From NCBI GenBank assembly GCA_937923565.1, contig CALDTX010000072.1, positions 1 to 40,745 of the forward strand: 40,745 nucleotides of DNA, read 5' to 3'. Position 1 is the first letter of the stretch. Each line of letters begins with the position of its first letter. Origin of the DNA: an uncultured Granulosicoccaceae bacterium. GTDB taxonomy: Bacteria; Pseudomonadota; Gammaproteobacteria; Granulosicoccales; Granulosicoccaceae. The position numbers were made by a program, and so were the translations under genes. Of this stretch, positions 9,248-18,888 are shown piece after piece. The notes under the pieces were generated by a model. It was not told the DNA's origin. It searched no databases and saw nothing but the letters and a program-made list of their open reading frames with translations.

Positions 9248-10179
9248 TGAACTTCGGACTACGACACGTCAGACACTTCGTTCTAGTTGCGCAAGAGCTG
9301 CACTTTCGTCGTGCTGCGCAAATTGCTAACGTCGCTCAACCTGCACTCAGCCGCTCAGTTCAGTTACTAGAGAATCAACTCGGCGTTGAGCTGTTCGAAC
9401 GCAACAACAGAAATGTCAAGCTTACAGCCGCAGGCAAGCAATTTTTGGAAGGCTGCCAAGACCTAACCAAATTAATGGAAGATACGGTTCTGCTCACGCA
9501 AAAAGCGGGAGCCGGAGAAACAGGCAAACTGATTATTGGCTATACGTACTTTGCTATGTGCGGCCAACTACCCGACCTGCTTAATCAATTCAAGGTAGAA
9601 AACCCCAGTATTGAAATTGAATCAGTGCATGCTTCAACCACCAAACAATTGGATTGCCTGAACAAAAACCTGATGGATTTTTGCTTTTTGACAGGCCCGA
9701 TAAATATTCCACACGTTAATACCTTACCCTTTCAGCAAGACGATTTTGCCGTCATTGTGCACAAACAACACAGGCTTTCGCGCCGCCAGTCTGTTTCGGT
9801 TTTAGAGCTTAGAAACGAAGAGTTTATTCTCGGAGTGCAACCTCACTCCGCGCTATTCAATAATCATGTTTTTTCGCTGTGCCAGGATGCTGGCTTTGAA
9901 CCCAACGTCATTAGAACTGATGAAAATCACGTTGGAATTCTAGGGCAAGTGGCATGCACTCGAGGCGTGGCACTTACCTCGGCAAATTACGGCTGCATTT
10001 ACAGCAATAAACTGCGCAGCATTCCAATCACTGGAACTGATCAAAATATCCCTACAGTACTGTCTTGGCAGGGCAGTCAACCAGCAAGGTCTCAACAACT
10101 GTTTCTGGATTTTGTGCAAACGTGGGTAGAACAACACCACCAGACCGATACAACCCTAACGGTCGCCAAACGCTACTAA
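9247..10179 (+). CDS. LysR-family transcriptional regulator (second of a tandem pair)
   Basis: LysR wHTH closely similar to the preceding gene. Its start codon overlaps the previous stop by 1 nt (TGATG). Confidence 0.92.
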   Translation: MNFGLRHVRHFVLVAQELHFRRAAQIANVAQPALSRSVQLLENQLGVELFERNNRNVKLTAAGKQFLEGCQDLTKLMEDTVLLTQKAGAGETGKLIIGYTYFAMCGQLPDLLNQFKVENPSIEIESVHASTTKQLDCLNKNLMDFCFLTGPINIPHVNTLPFQQDDFAVIVHKQHRLSRRQSVSVLELRNEEFILGVQPHSALFNNHVFSLCQDAGFEPNVIRTDENHVGILGQVACTRGVALTSANYGCIYSNKLRSIPITGTDQNIPTVLSWQGSQPARSQQLFLDFVQTWVEQHHQTDTTLTVAKRY

Positions 10180-10285
10180 ACACCATCGGCACTTGCAACA
10201 GCGCTTTGTGAACCAATAGCGATTTCTTAAGCTTTAGCTGCTTACGTCGCTATAGACGGTTAAACACAGTGAGTTTCTTTTACCA

Positions 10286-11443
10286 ATGAAAATGCCTAAT
10301 CCTGCTGTAACCGCGCGGGCCGTGCTAAAAAGCCTTTTGCTATTAACGCTAAGCCTGAGCGCATCCACAAGCCTTGCGCAAACCATAGAGTTGCAGGCGA
10401 TAACTGACTTTCCGGTTATCGACAGTGGTGAAGTGCCTTATTACAAAGACATAGCTGGCGAGCGTAATGTGCTGGCGATCAATGCGGCTGATGAAAATTA
10501 TCGGGAAAAATTTGCTCGCGCTGATCATGTTTTTAGTGGCGCAAGTGGCGTCTACACGGTAACGATTCGGGCTCTGGGCGAAATTGACGGAGATTGCGAG
10601 TATCGCCTTTTGGTTAACGGTGTTCTAATTGGTTCAATGGCAAACCCATCGGTAGAAGAAGATTACACGGTGGTTGATCATGCATTTGAAGGTGTCGCAA
10701 TAGCTACAAATGATGTAATCAGCGTTGAGTCAAATGCGTTGTCTAACGGGCTAATTCCAGAAGGTGATGGCTTTGCATTTGCGCGAGGCAGATGGCGAAC
10801 ACTCATACTTGATCAACAATCCGAACTCACCACAGATAACGCAAACAACGTAGATCTTAGCCTGACAGTTAGCGCCGACAGCACCAACACGACTCTCGGT
10901 GTACCTGTTGAAATTTCGCTTGTTGTCAACAATGCCGCTAACATGGCTGTCGCAAGTAATGCTGCTATAGAAACGACCCTACCCGACTCGCTTTCGTTTT
11001 TCAGCAGCGAAGCCTGTCTACAAGATAACCAGAACGCTCAATTAATCAGCTGTGCTTTACCCGAGTTGGCAGCAGGCCAAAGCCAGAACGTTAGCTTGTC
11101 GGTTATCACAACAGTTGCTGGAGACAGCGAAGTCACGTTCACCCTAAATGCAGACCAAGCCGACAACAATCTCGAAGATAACAGCACCACAATGACACTA
11201 ACGGCAGCCGAAGCCGATATAAGCACTACCAGCGGCTCATCGACAGGTTCTGTAAGTACCGGCACGGAAACCAACACAACTGAAACAGGCAATACAGATA
11301 ATACGAACAACGAAAGCGAGAGTGAAACCAACAGCATGAACTCAACTAGCACGAATGCAGCAAGCAACTCAGGCGGCGCTTTAAGCTTGTGGTTTTTGCT
11401 GTTAGCTATTTGGCCAACCTTACGTCTAACACGATTACGTTAA
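10286..11443 (+). CDS. Secreted protein with DUF11-like repeat region and putative GlyGly-CTERM sorting tail
   Basis: Signal peptide (LLLLTLSLSASTSLAQ). DUF11-like segment (LSLTVSADSTNTTLGVPVEISLVVNNAANMAV...). S/T/N-rich linker, then SGGALSLWFLLLAIWPTLRLTRLR. Confidence 0.7.
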   Translation: MKMPNPAVTARAVLKSLLLLTLSLSASTSLAQTIELQAITDFPVIDSGEVPYYKDIAGERNVLAINAADENYREKFARADHVFSGASGVYTVTIRALGEIDGDCEYRLLVNGVLIGSMANPSVEEDYTVVDHAFEGVAIATNDVISVESNALSNGLIPEGDGFAFARGRWRTLILDQQSELTTDNANNVDLSLTVSADSTNTTLGVPVEISLVVNNAANMAVASNAAIETTLPDSLSFFSSEACLQDNQNAQLISCALPELAAGQSQNVSLSVITTVAGDSEVTFTLNADQADNNLEDNSTTMTLTAAEADISTTSGSSTGSVSTGTETNTTETGNTDNTNNESESETNSMNSTSTNAASNSGGALSLWFLLLAIWPTLRLTRLR

Positions 11444-11451
11444 GCTGCACT

Positions 11452-12498
11452 CTATAAATACTGTTCCAAGCGTTTGCGTCGTTCAGCAGGTGGTAATGCC
11501 GCCACCTGCTTCGCCAGCTCGTAAAATGCGCTCATCGATTGCGAAGACTCTTCATACAAGGCTGCAAAAGCCGGAATAAAGCGTTGGTAGGTAGCAACCG
11601 ACACCAGTCGCGCATTATTGAGATCGCGTTTAAACCATCCATCGTAGCCAGAATACCCATTCCAACTCTCTTTTAACTCAGCGTAATCTGCTCGCATCGT
11701 TTCAAACGCTTGCACTTTTTTTTGCCGCTTTGTGTCGACTGATTCTGTGCCTGCGTATATTTTCCGTAACGCTAATTGGGTTTTCTTGAGTAAAGCGGAA
11801 AAGTCGTTGCTGCGCTTTAAATGTGCATCATACCGCTCGATACGCGCCTGTTCTTGTCGCTCAGTTAACCAAATACGGATTCCTTGCTGTTGTACGAATG
11901 AGGCGAAGGCCTCATTGAAATTACTGTCGTCTTGCACATACAGCACTTGGTGCGCTAACTCATGAAACAGGACGCCTACATAATTGATATCCCCACCTGC
12001 AAGCATGGTGTCTAAAATTGGATCATCGAACCAGCCCAAGGTTGAATAGGCTGAAGCGCCTCCAATGGTTACGTCGAAGTTGTCTTCGGCCATTTTCTGG
12101 GCGTAGGCTTTGGCATCTTCTTCCGCGAAATAACCACGGTAGTTAACGCAACCTGCTACAGGGAAACACCACGTATGCGGCTTAAGCGAAAACTCCTCGG
12201 CAGCTACCACATTCCACGTGACATAGCGCTTGCCGGTGGCTGCATAGCTTGAATAGCTATCGTTTTCGGGTAAGCCTAAACGCGTTACAGCGAACGAACG
12301 AGCATCCACCAACGTTTGCAATTTGTTGCGCAGCTCCGGATCGGTTTGTTCGTTTTCGAGTAATTTATCCACGGGTTCGCGCGCGCTCATGAGCTTCAAA
12401 TGCCCGCTGATCGCCTGCGAGTAGTAGCCAACTGAGCTGCACCCGCTGGCAAAAATGAGCACAAATAAAACAAGCGTTAATCTGAAATGTCGAGACAT
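11452..12498 (-). CDS. Putative zinc aminopeptidase lipoprotein (PF10023-like family)
   Basis: Lipobox FASGCSSVGYY. Zn motif HELAHQ with downstream NEAFASFVQQQG. Likely start at 12498 rather than 12609. Confidence 0.75.
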   Translation of the reverse strand: MSRHFRLTLVLFVLIFASGCSSVGYYSQAISGHLKLMSAREPVDKLLENEQTDPELRNKLQTLVDARSFAVTRLGLPENDSYSSYAATGKRYVTWNVVAAEEFSLKPHTWCFPVAGCVNYRGYFAEEDAKAYAQKMAEDNFDVTIGGASAYSTLGWFDDPILDTMLAGGDINYVGVLFHELAHQVLYVQDDSNFNEAFASFVQQQGIRIWLTERQEQARIERYDAHLKRSNDFSALLKKTQLALRKIYAGTESVDTKRQKKVQAFETMRADYAELKESWNGYSGYDGWFKRDLNNARLVSVATYQRFIPAFAALYEESSQSMSAFYELAKQVAALPPAERRKRLEQYL

Positions 12499-12570
12499 TG
12501 GCTTTATCTGGATATCCATACAACTAGAAACGTCAAACACGACTAATAAAGGCAGTGTAACATTCACTCC

Positions 12571-13812
12571 ATGGATATTTACCTTGTCGGCGGCGCTGTA
12601 AGAGATCAACTACTCGATTTACCAGTCATTGATAAAGACTGGGTCGTTGTTGGCGCATCAGTGCAACAAATGCGCGATGCCAATTTCAAAGAAGTTGGCA
12701 AAGACTTCCCCGTGTTCTTGCACCCCGACACCAAAGAAGAGTATGCGCTGGCAAGAACCGAGCGCAAAACCGCGCCAGGCTATACAGGCTTTGAATTCGA
12801 TACCAGCCAACACGTAACCTTAGAGCAAGACCTAATGCGTCGCGACTTAACCATCAATGCGATCGCACAAGACTCTCAGGGCAAGCTGATCGATCCATTC
12901 AACGGCGTTCAGGATATCAAAAACAAAAAGCTTCGCCATGTATCCGATGCGTTCTCTGAAGACCCGGTTAGAGTACTAAGGGTAGCGCGATTCATGTCCA
13001 GATTTAGCGCCTTGGGATTCAGCGTTGCCGACGAAACTCTCGAGCTTATGCAACAAATGGTAAGCAATGGCGAGGTTTCGCATTTGGTGCCCGAACGCGT
13101 TTGGCAAGAGATGGAACGTGCACTGAAAATGGCAGCACCTGGTGCATTTATTGAAACACTCAGAGCATGCGGCGCTCTTGCGATTTTGTTGCCGGAGGTC
13201 GATGCATTGTTTGGTGTACCCCAACCACCACAATGGCATCCGGAAATTGATTCAGGCATTCACACGCTAATGGTGCTTAATGAGGCCTGCAAACTGAGCG
13301 ATAACGCCGAGGTAAGATTCGCTGCACTGGTGCACGATATCGGCAAAGCGCTTACACCAAAAAACGAATGGCCTGCCCATAAAATGCATGAAAAGCGCGG
13401 TGCAGACATCATGGATGCATTGTGCGACCGATTACGCGCACCGAAACGTTTTAGAGACCTTGCAAAAATTACGGCCGAGCTTCATCTAAAGTGCCATAGG
13501 GCTTTCGAATTAAAAGCAAGCACACTGCAAAAATTTCTGACGAGGCTAGACGTTATAAGAAAGCCTGAACGCTTTGAACAATTTCTTCTGGCCTGCACCG
13601 CTGATGCGCGTGGCCGACAAGGCGCTGAAGATAATCCATACCCTCAGGCCGACTACCTTCGTAAGGCTGTAGTGGCGTTCAATAATGTTGATGCCAGCGC
13701 AATAGCCAAAGCAGTTACGCGGCCCTCAGACATTGCAGATGAGATTCGACTGGCACAGCTTAAAGAGTTAAAACAATTTATTAAATTAGAGAACGAGCGC
13801 TCAACGCCATAA
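12571..13812 (+). CDS. cca: Multifunctional CCA tRNA nucleotidyltransferase with HD domain
   Basis: MDIYLVGGAVRDQLLDLPVIDKDWVVVGA, DLMRRDLTINAIAQD, and the HD-domain signature AALVHDIGKALTP. Confidence 0.96.
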   Translation: MDIYLVGGAVRDQLLDLPVIDKDWVVVGASVQQMRDANFKEVGKDFPVFLHPDTKEEYALARTERKTAPGYTGFEFDTSQHVTLEQDLMRRDLTINAIAQDSQGKLIDPFNGVQDIKNKKLRHVSDAFSEDPVRVLRVARFMSRFSALGFSVADETLELMQQMVSNGEVSHLVPERVWQEMERALKMAAPGAFIETLRACGALAILLPEVDALFGVPQPPQWHPEIDSGIHTLMVLNEACKLSDNAEVRFAALVHDIGKALTPKNEWPAHKMHEKRGADIMDALCDRLRAPKRFRDLAKITAELHLKCHRAFELKASTLQKFLTRLDVIRKPERFEQFLLACTADARGRQGAEDNPYPQADYLRKAVVAFNNVDASAIAKAVTRPSDIADEIRLAQLKELKQFIKLENERSTP

Positions 13813-14421
13813 CGTTCGCAGTAAGCTCAACGCGATAACCCACATGAACACACCGATTACGGTATCGAGTATTTTCCAAGCTCTTGGGTTTTCAAACAAT
13901 GGCGCCAACAAGCGTCCGGCAAAAGCTAATGAAAAAAACCAGACAAACGATGCGCATATAGCACCCACTGCAAAATATGCAGACTGAGGGACAGGCAGCT
14001 GAGCTCCAACGCTGCCTACCAACAGCACAGTGTCCAAATACACATGCGGATTTAACACACTAATACCTAACCCGGTTAAGAGCACAGTTAGCTTGCGTCC
14101 CACACTGGATACATTCTGCGCTTGCATACCGACGGGCCTATAGGCCCGTTTGAACGCAAGCAAACCATACCAGAATAAAAACAGGGCTCCGGCGAGGCTA
14201 AAAAAAGTGAGTAAATTAGGACTGTGCTTAATAAATTCGCCAAGACCCAGCACGCCAATCAATATTAAAAGCGCATCGAACAAAGCGAATACAAACGCAA
14301 GACTTAGCTCGTGACGACCGCGAATAGCGTAGCCAAGTAGATAGGCATTTTGCGCGCCTATGGCAACAATTAGCCCGCCACCAAGTGCAAAGCCTTTAAA
14401 AAATGCTAGAGCTTCAACCAT
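13801..14421 (-). CDS. argO: LysE/ArgO-family amino acid exporter
   Basis: GFALGGGLIVAIGAQNAYLLGYAIRGRHE, typical LysE/ArgO N-terminus; polytopic membrane protein. Confidence 0.85.
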   Translation of the reverse strand: MVEALAFFKGFALGGGLIVAIGAQNAYLLGYAIRGRHELSLAFVFALFDALLILIGVLGLGEFIKHSPNLLTFFSLAGALFLFWYGLLAFKRAYRPVGMQAQNVSSVGRKLTVLLTGLGISVLNPHVYLDTVLLVGSVGAQLPVPQSAYFAVGAICASFVWFFSLAFAGRLLAPLFENPRAWKILDTVIGVFMWVIALSLLRTLWR

Positions 14422-14443
14422 GGCGCGCTGAAATCATACAGCG

Positions 14444-14893
14444 CTAAGACTCAGCTTGCTCTTTTGAGGCTGGTAAGAAAAGAGATTCAAAGCGGCTAAG
14501 CAGCGTGCCCACCCAAGTATAACCAAGCGCCCACGCTAACAATACACCGCTGGTGTTGGCAACCATGTCCAGAAACTCGAACTTACGCGAAGGTGTAATG
14601 CCTTGCAGGAACTCGATGCCAATACCCATCGCTGTTAACAATAAAACGATAACAAGGCGCGTGAGATCGTGGCGAAATATCTGAGAGAACCAACCCATTA
14701 AGCAGGCATAAACAGCCGCATGGATCAGCTTATCGTGAAACATAACTTGCTTAACCGACCCAGGCACATCCACGACAGACGCAAGCGTTACGCCACTGAT
14801 CAGGAACAAGCCAATTGCCAGCCACAGACGTTTAAATCTGAGGTGGCGCATATTGAGCAAACCTTGTGGAGTGAAATCAAATTTCATCAGCAA
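14444..14893 (-). CDS. VanZ-like family membrane protein
   Basis: MFHDKLIHAAVYACLMGWFSQIF...GIGIEFLQGITPSRKFEFLDMVANTSGVLLA is a VanZ-like pattern. The start could also be at 14851. Confidence 0.8.
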   Translation of the reverse strand: MLMKFDFTPQGLLNMRHLRFKRLWLAIGLFLISGVTLASVVDVPGSVKQVMFHDKLIHAAVYACLMGWFSQIFRHDLTRLVIVLLLTAMGIGIEFLQGITPSRKFEFLDMVANTSGVLLAWALGYTWVGTLLSRFESLFLPASKEQAES

Positions 14894-14922
14894 ACCCTCA
14901 AACCACTAACGAAATATAATTG

Positions 14923-14943
14923 CGACACGATTATCATTATTCT
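14923..14943. promoter_or_regulatory. Possible Fur-box-like A/T-rich site upstream of the vanZ-like gene
   Basis: The minus strand reads AATAATGATAATCGTGTCG, matching about 13 of 19 positions of GATAATGATAATCATTATC. Confidence 0.25.
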
Positions 14944-15006
14944 TATTATTTAACCTAACCCACTTTCATCAGTATCGGTTCTAACGCGGCTCAAATGAAG
15001 CCGTCC

Positions 15007-15330
15007 CTACAGACGCACTGTAATATATATTGATGCTGTGAGCAAAATAGCAACAAGAATATGACCGTAGCTGGAGATCATCAATATGTGGTACCAGGAA
15101 GCCTTCTTCAACTTTGCGTAAAGCATCACAACCAGGCAGTAAGCAACAATGCCAACACAGACCCAGCCGCCAACCTCTAACGCTTCTAGCGACCAATTAA
15201 GCTTATCCTTCCCGTCCAGTATCCAGCCTGTTAGTGAATAAACCAAATAGAAGCACGTCATAACCATTGGCGTGAGCAACAATGCAAACTGTGCAACGGG
15301 TGAAACTTTCGCTTGGGAATTATTTGGCAT
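15007..15330 (-). CDS. Small hypothetical membrane protein
   Basis: About 107 aa with three hydrophobic segments; no family recognised. Confidence 0.5.
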   Translation of the reverse strand: MPNNSQAKVSPVAQFALLLTPMVMTCFYLVYSLTGWILDGKDKLNWSLEALEVGGWVCVGIVAYCLVVMLYAKLKKASWYHILMISSYGHILVAILLTASIYITVRL

Positions 15331-15487
15331 GTTACAGGTCATAGGTTGAGTGGATCTGCAAACTCAAATTCTAACAGCACATTCGCTGGATGCGCTTATT
15401 GCTTGAGTTAATATAATTAAATTACAGTAAAGAGCGGGCCGAGAGCAAACCTCTGACCAACAAGACTGAGCTAGTAAAGGAACATTC

Positions 15488-15850
15488 ATGATATACAAAC
15501 TAATTGCCCTGGTTGCACTTTCTACTGTTGCACTACTGAGCTTTGCTGGTGAAGCCGATGTGACCAACGTCAAAATTCAACACCTCGGCGACAGAGAATT
15601 TCAGATCAGCACAACGGTTGCTCACGCCGATACCGGCTGGGACCACTACGCCAACCGCTGGGATGTTCTGGACGAAAATGGAGATGTACTGGGCAGTCGC
15701 GAACTGGCCCACCCGCACGTCGACGAGCAACCTTTCACACGCTCGCTCAGGCTAACCATCCCTGCATCAGTCAAGGTAATCACGGTTCGTGCAAACGACT
15801 CCGTACATGGCCTGGGAGGAAAAACATTTACGCTGGAGCTACCCAACTAG
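15488..15850 (+). CDS. Small secreted/periplasmic hypothetical protein
   Basis: Signal peptide MIYKLIALVALSTVALLSFAGEA, then a compact soluble domain (HADTGWDHYANRWDVLDENGDVLGSRELAHPHVDEQPFTRSL). AAAGGA RBS-like sequence upstream. Confidence 0.7.
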   Translation: MIYKLIALVALSTVALLSFAGEADVTNVKIQHLGDREFQISTTVAHADTGWDHYANRWDVLDENGDVLGSRELAHPHVDEQPFTRSLRLTIPASVKVITVRANDSVHGLGGKTFTLELPN

Positions 15851-15897
15851 CAATATCAGCTGTTTATACACTGAGTTTAGGGAAGTGGATCAAAGGC

Positions 15898-16695
15898 TTA
15901 TAAAAACACCCACAACAACACCAAGCCAAGTAGCAAACGATAAATAACAAAGGGCAACATGCCCATCTTATTGATCCACGACAAAAAGAAGTGGATGCAT
16001 ACAAAGGCACTAATGGCGGCCACCAAGGTACCCAACAGTAACGCAAACGTATCGATAGCGACATCACTGGCCAGCATATCGCCTGTTACGGCTAACCCGG
16101 ACAACACAATAATGGGTATAGACAATAAAAACGAATAACGCGCAGCCGCGGTTCGTGTCAAACCCAACAGCAATCCAGCAGTTATCGTAATGCCAGAACG
16201 TGATGTGCCAGGAATAAGCGCCAACGCTTGGGCTGCGCCAATGAATGTGAAATCTTTCCAACTGAGTGTTAGCTCATCGCGTATCAACTTCGCGCGCCTG
16301 TCGGCATACCAAAGCAATAAACCGAAGATGATCGTGGTTGCAGCAATGACCAACGGAGAGCGTAGGTAGATTTCGATGTAATCTTTGAAAAGCAAACCCA
16401 CCAAACCCGCTGGGATAGTACCCACTACCACGCCCCAGGCAAGTTTCGCTTCAGCACTGAAACCTTTGCCTGTAATTGAGTCCAGCCAAGCCAGAAACAG
16501 CTTTACGATGTCTTTTCGGAAATAGCTGACAACCGCTATCAGCGTACCCAGATGCACGGCCACATCGAAGGTGATACCTTGATCTTCCCAGCCCAACAGG
16601 CTCGGTACGAGTATCAAATGCGCTGAACTGGATATGGGTAGAAACTCGGTAAAACCCTGAACCAATGCCAGCCAAATTATTTGTGCTATTTCCAT
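15898..16695 (-). CDS. uppP: Undecaprenyl-diphosphatase (BacA family)
   Basis: [31 protein letters not shown] and [19 protein letters not shown] are BacA/UppP signatures. Confidence 0.97.
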   Translation of the reverse strand: MEIAQIIWLALVQGFTEFLPISSSAHLILVPSLLGWEDQGITFDVAVHLGTLIAVVSYFRKDIVKLFLAWLDSITGKGFSAEAKLAWGVVVGTIPAGLVGLLFKDYIEIYLRSPLVIAATTIIFGLLLWYADRRAKLIRDELTLSWKDFTFIGAAQALALIPGTSRSGITITAGLLLGLTRTAAARYSFLLSIPIIVLSGLAVTGDMLASDVAIDTFALLLGTLVAAISAFVCIHFFLSWINKMGMLPFVIYRLLLGLVLLWVFL

Positions 16696-16738
16696 TAGAA
16701 ACTTATCGGCCGTAAATTAAAAAGATTGCCCGGATTTA

Positions 16739-17947
16739 CTACAAACGGTGCGACAAATCAGTGCCCAGAAACCCGATCGGCGCAATATCGACCCCTTTGG
16801 CCAAACACATCACTTGAAATCGCTCACCCATTTCGCCAGGTAACGTTAACGTTTTGAGCTCACGGGCTACCTGTAACTGCTCAGAGGTTGTTGCACAGCT
16901 TTGTTGACGCTGTTGTGCCAGCTCTGTGATACCCAGCTCCAGCAGGAACGATGCCTGAGAAGTGTAGCCAATAAATTCCAGATCGGCTGCCACCGCCGAT
17001 TCCACAATCTGCGTGAAATCAACATGGGCGGTAATATCTTGGAGCCCGGGGTATCGAAACGGATCGGGCACGCTGTGGTGAGCGTAGTAGCAATTGAGCG
17101 TACCTTGGCATCGCTCAGCCATATAGTATTCACGGCGCCCATAGCCGTAATCGATGAGCGTAATGACCCCATTACTAATACATTGCGCCAAACTGCCAAT
17201 CCAGGCAGGTGCAGCTTGATTAATCTCCGAGACATACCCTTCCGCAAAGCGGCTACCTGTTTCATGCTCAATAGACTCAACTGCCGCTTGCAACTCAGAG
17301 GGCGCCTGTAAATTGGTTAAACGAAATTGATCTGCGTTTGGGCATTTTTCAACACCCAACTGCTTAACCTTTGAGTCGACTATGTGAAATCGCTCTACCG
17401 GCATCGCATCCAAGACTTCGTTGGCAATGCAGTAGCCGCTGAATTCTTGCGGCAAACGGTTTAGCCACGTGACTTGCAACTTAGCACTTGGCCCGGCGAT
17501 CGATTCAATCAAGCTTGCTTGCCGGTACTGTAGTTCCGCACTGGGTTCCAGGATGTAATAGTGGAGATCGGGTACATCACCAAGCGCTTTCAACAGATCT
17601 GCCGCCAAACGGCCACTGCCAGCACCAAATTCTAATATTGCGTTTTCTGTACACTCAAAAACGGCTCTGGCGTGTTCGGCAAGGCAGAGCGCGAACAGTT
17701 CAGACACTTCAGGTGAGGTAATGAAGTCTCCTTGAGAACCGAACTTATTCGTTCCGGCCATGTAGTAACCCAAGCCCGGCTCATACAACGCCATTTGCAT
17801 ATAACGAGCAAAGCTTATAGGCCCGTGCGCTAACTCACGTGCAATAAGGCTTGCAAGTTTTGCACTGTGTTCAATGGCTTCAGAATTGGGTTCAGGCAAG
17901 CTCGATGGTGGGCGATTATTCAAATTAGCTCTTTTGGCCTCGCTCAA
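16739..17947 (-). CDS. SAM-dependent methyltransferase, MidA/NDUFAF7 family
   Basis: GPISFARYMQMALYEPGLGYYMAG...GDFITSPEVSELFALCLAEH...LEFGAGSGRLAADLL, characteristic of the MidA family. Confidence 0.92.
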   Translation of the reverse strand: MSEAKRANLNNRPPSSLPEPNSEAIEHSAKLASLIARELAHGPISFARYMQMALYEPGLGYYMAGTNKFGSQGDFITSPEVSELFALCLAEHARAVFECTENAILEFGAGSGRLAADLLKALGDVPDLHYYILEPSAELQYRQASLIESIAGPSAKLQVTWLNRLPQEFSGYCIANEVLDAMPVERFHIVDSKVKQLGVEKCPNADQFRLTNLQAPSELQAAVESIEHETGSRFAEGYVSEINQAAPAWIGSLAQCISNGVITLIDYGYGRREYYMAERCQGTLNCYYAHHSVPDPFRYPGLQDITAHVDFTQIVESAVAADLEFIGYTSQASFLLELGITELAQQRQQSCATTSEQLQVARELKTLTLPGEMGERFQVMCLAKGVDIAPIGFLGTDLSHRL

Positions 17948-18281
17948 TTATCAAACCGACATCGGTGTTTCCGCTGAGTGCATTGGGCTTGTGCAACGTA
18001 AGCTTTACCCACTGAACCGCAAAATCTTTTTGTATCATTTCACAGATTTTCTCAGCAAGCGTTTCAATCAGCAGGAATTTACTGTGCGCTACAAACTCTC
18101 GCAGATCGTCGGTTAACGTTTTGTAGTTCAGTGCGTCATTGATATTCTCGCTGTTGGCGGCAGCGCCGATATCGAAGCCCATATCCAGATCAATAACTAA
18201 CGGTTGAGGCGTTTCTCTCTCAAAATCGTAAATACCGATGATGGCATCGACTTCCAATTGACGAACGAACACAATATCCAT
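17925..18281 (-). CDS. folB: Dihydroneopterin aldolase
   Basis: MDIVFVRQLEVDAIIGIYDFERETPQPLVIDLDMGFD...LNYKTLTDDLREFVAHSKFLLIETLAEKI. Confidence 0.93.
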   Translation of the reverse strand: MDIVFVRQLEVDAIIGIYDFERETPQPLVIDLDMGFDIGAAANSENINDALNYKTLTDDLREFVAHSKFLLIETLAEKICEMIQKDFAVQWVKLTLHKPNALSGNTDVGLIIERGQKS

Positions 18282-18384
18282 AGCCACCTCTTTCATTAGA
18301 ATCTAATTACGCCCTGACTCGACCACAGCCAAACCAGTTAAAAGCCCGACTGTCAACGCGCAAATCAGGCATAAATGCCACGCA

Positions 18385-18415
18385 CAAAAAAGCCCGATCT
18401 GGCCGGGCTAATTTT
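18385..18415 (-). terminator. Rho-independent terminator of rpmB-rpmG
   Basis: Read on the minus strand: AGCCCGGCCAGATCGGGCTTTTTTG, a GC stem (AGCCCG/CGGGCT) followed by six T, just downstream of rpmG. Confidence 0.8.
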
Positions 18416-18455
18416 TAACAACTGTGCTGGCAACAGGCCAGCTAAGTTAGCGAAC

Positions 18456-18611
18456 TTACTTAATTTTCGCTTCCTTATACATAACGTGCTTGCGAATTTT
18501 TGGATCAAATTTTTTGATCTCGAACTTGCCAGTCATGGTTCGTTTGTTTTTAGTTGTTGTGTAGAAGTGGCCAGTACCAGCGCTAGACACTAATTTGATT
18601 TTATCTCTCAT
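18456..18611 (-). CDS. rpmG: 50S ribosomal protein L33
   Basis: Translation read by hand: [51 protein letters not shown]. Absent from the supplied ORF track because of its short length. Confidence 0.96.
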   Translation of the reverse strand: MRDKIKLVSSAGTGHFYTTTKNKRTMTGKFEIKKFDPKIRKHVMYKEAKIK

Positions 18612-18657
18612 GGAGCTTGCCTCTTAACTTTCGCTTATTTAGTTAGCGTATCGAGCC

Positions 18658-18888
18658 TTATTTGGCTCGCGATCGGACTTCAGACAACACAGCGTCGATA
18701 CCGCGCTTGTCAATAATACGCATGCCTTTTGATGAAACCCGTAACGATACGAAACGGTTCTCACTAGCCACCCAAAAACGGTGGGTATGCAAATTAGGTA
18801 AAAAACGACGACGGCGCCGGTTTTTAGCGTGTGACACATTATTGCCTGACATTGGCGCTTTGCCTGTCACTTCGCACACTCTAGACAT
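18658..18888 (-). CDS. rpmB: 50S ribosomal protein L28
   Basis: [65 protein letters not shown]. Confidence 0.97.
   Translation of the reverse strand: MSRVCEVTGKAPMSGNNVSHAKNRRRRRFLPNLHTHRFWVASENRFVSLRVSSKGMRIIDKRGIDAVLSEVRSRAK

Noticed and set aside
12499-12609. N-terminal extension of the PF10023-like aminopeptidase overlapping cca
   Set aside because: The signal peptide and lipobox follow Met at 12498. The extension overlaps the cca start on the other strand.
16901-17311. 136 aa plus-strand ORF opposite the MidA-like gene (plus a 137 aa minus-strand overlap at 16867-17280)
   Set aside because: Both lie within the confident MidA-family CDS and look like shadow ORFs.
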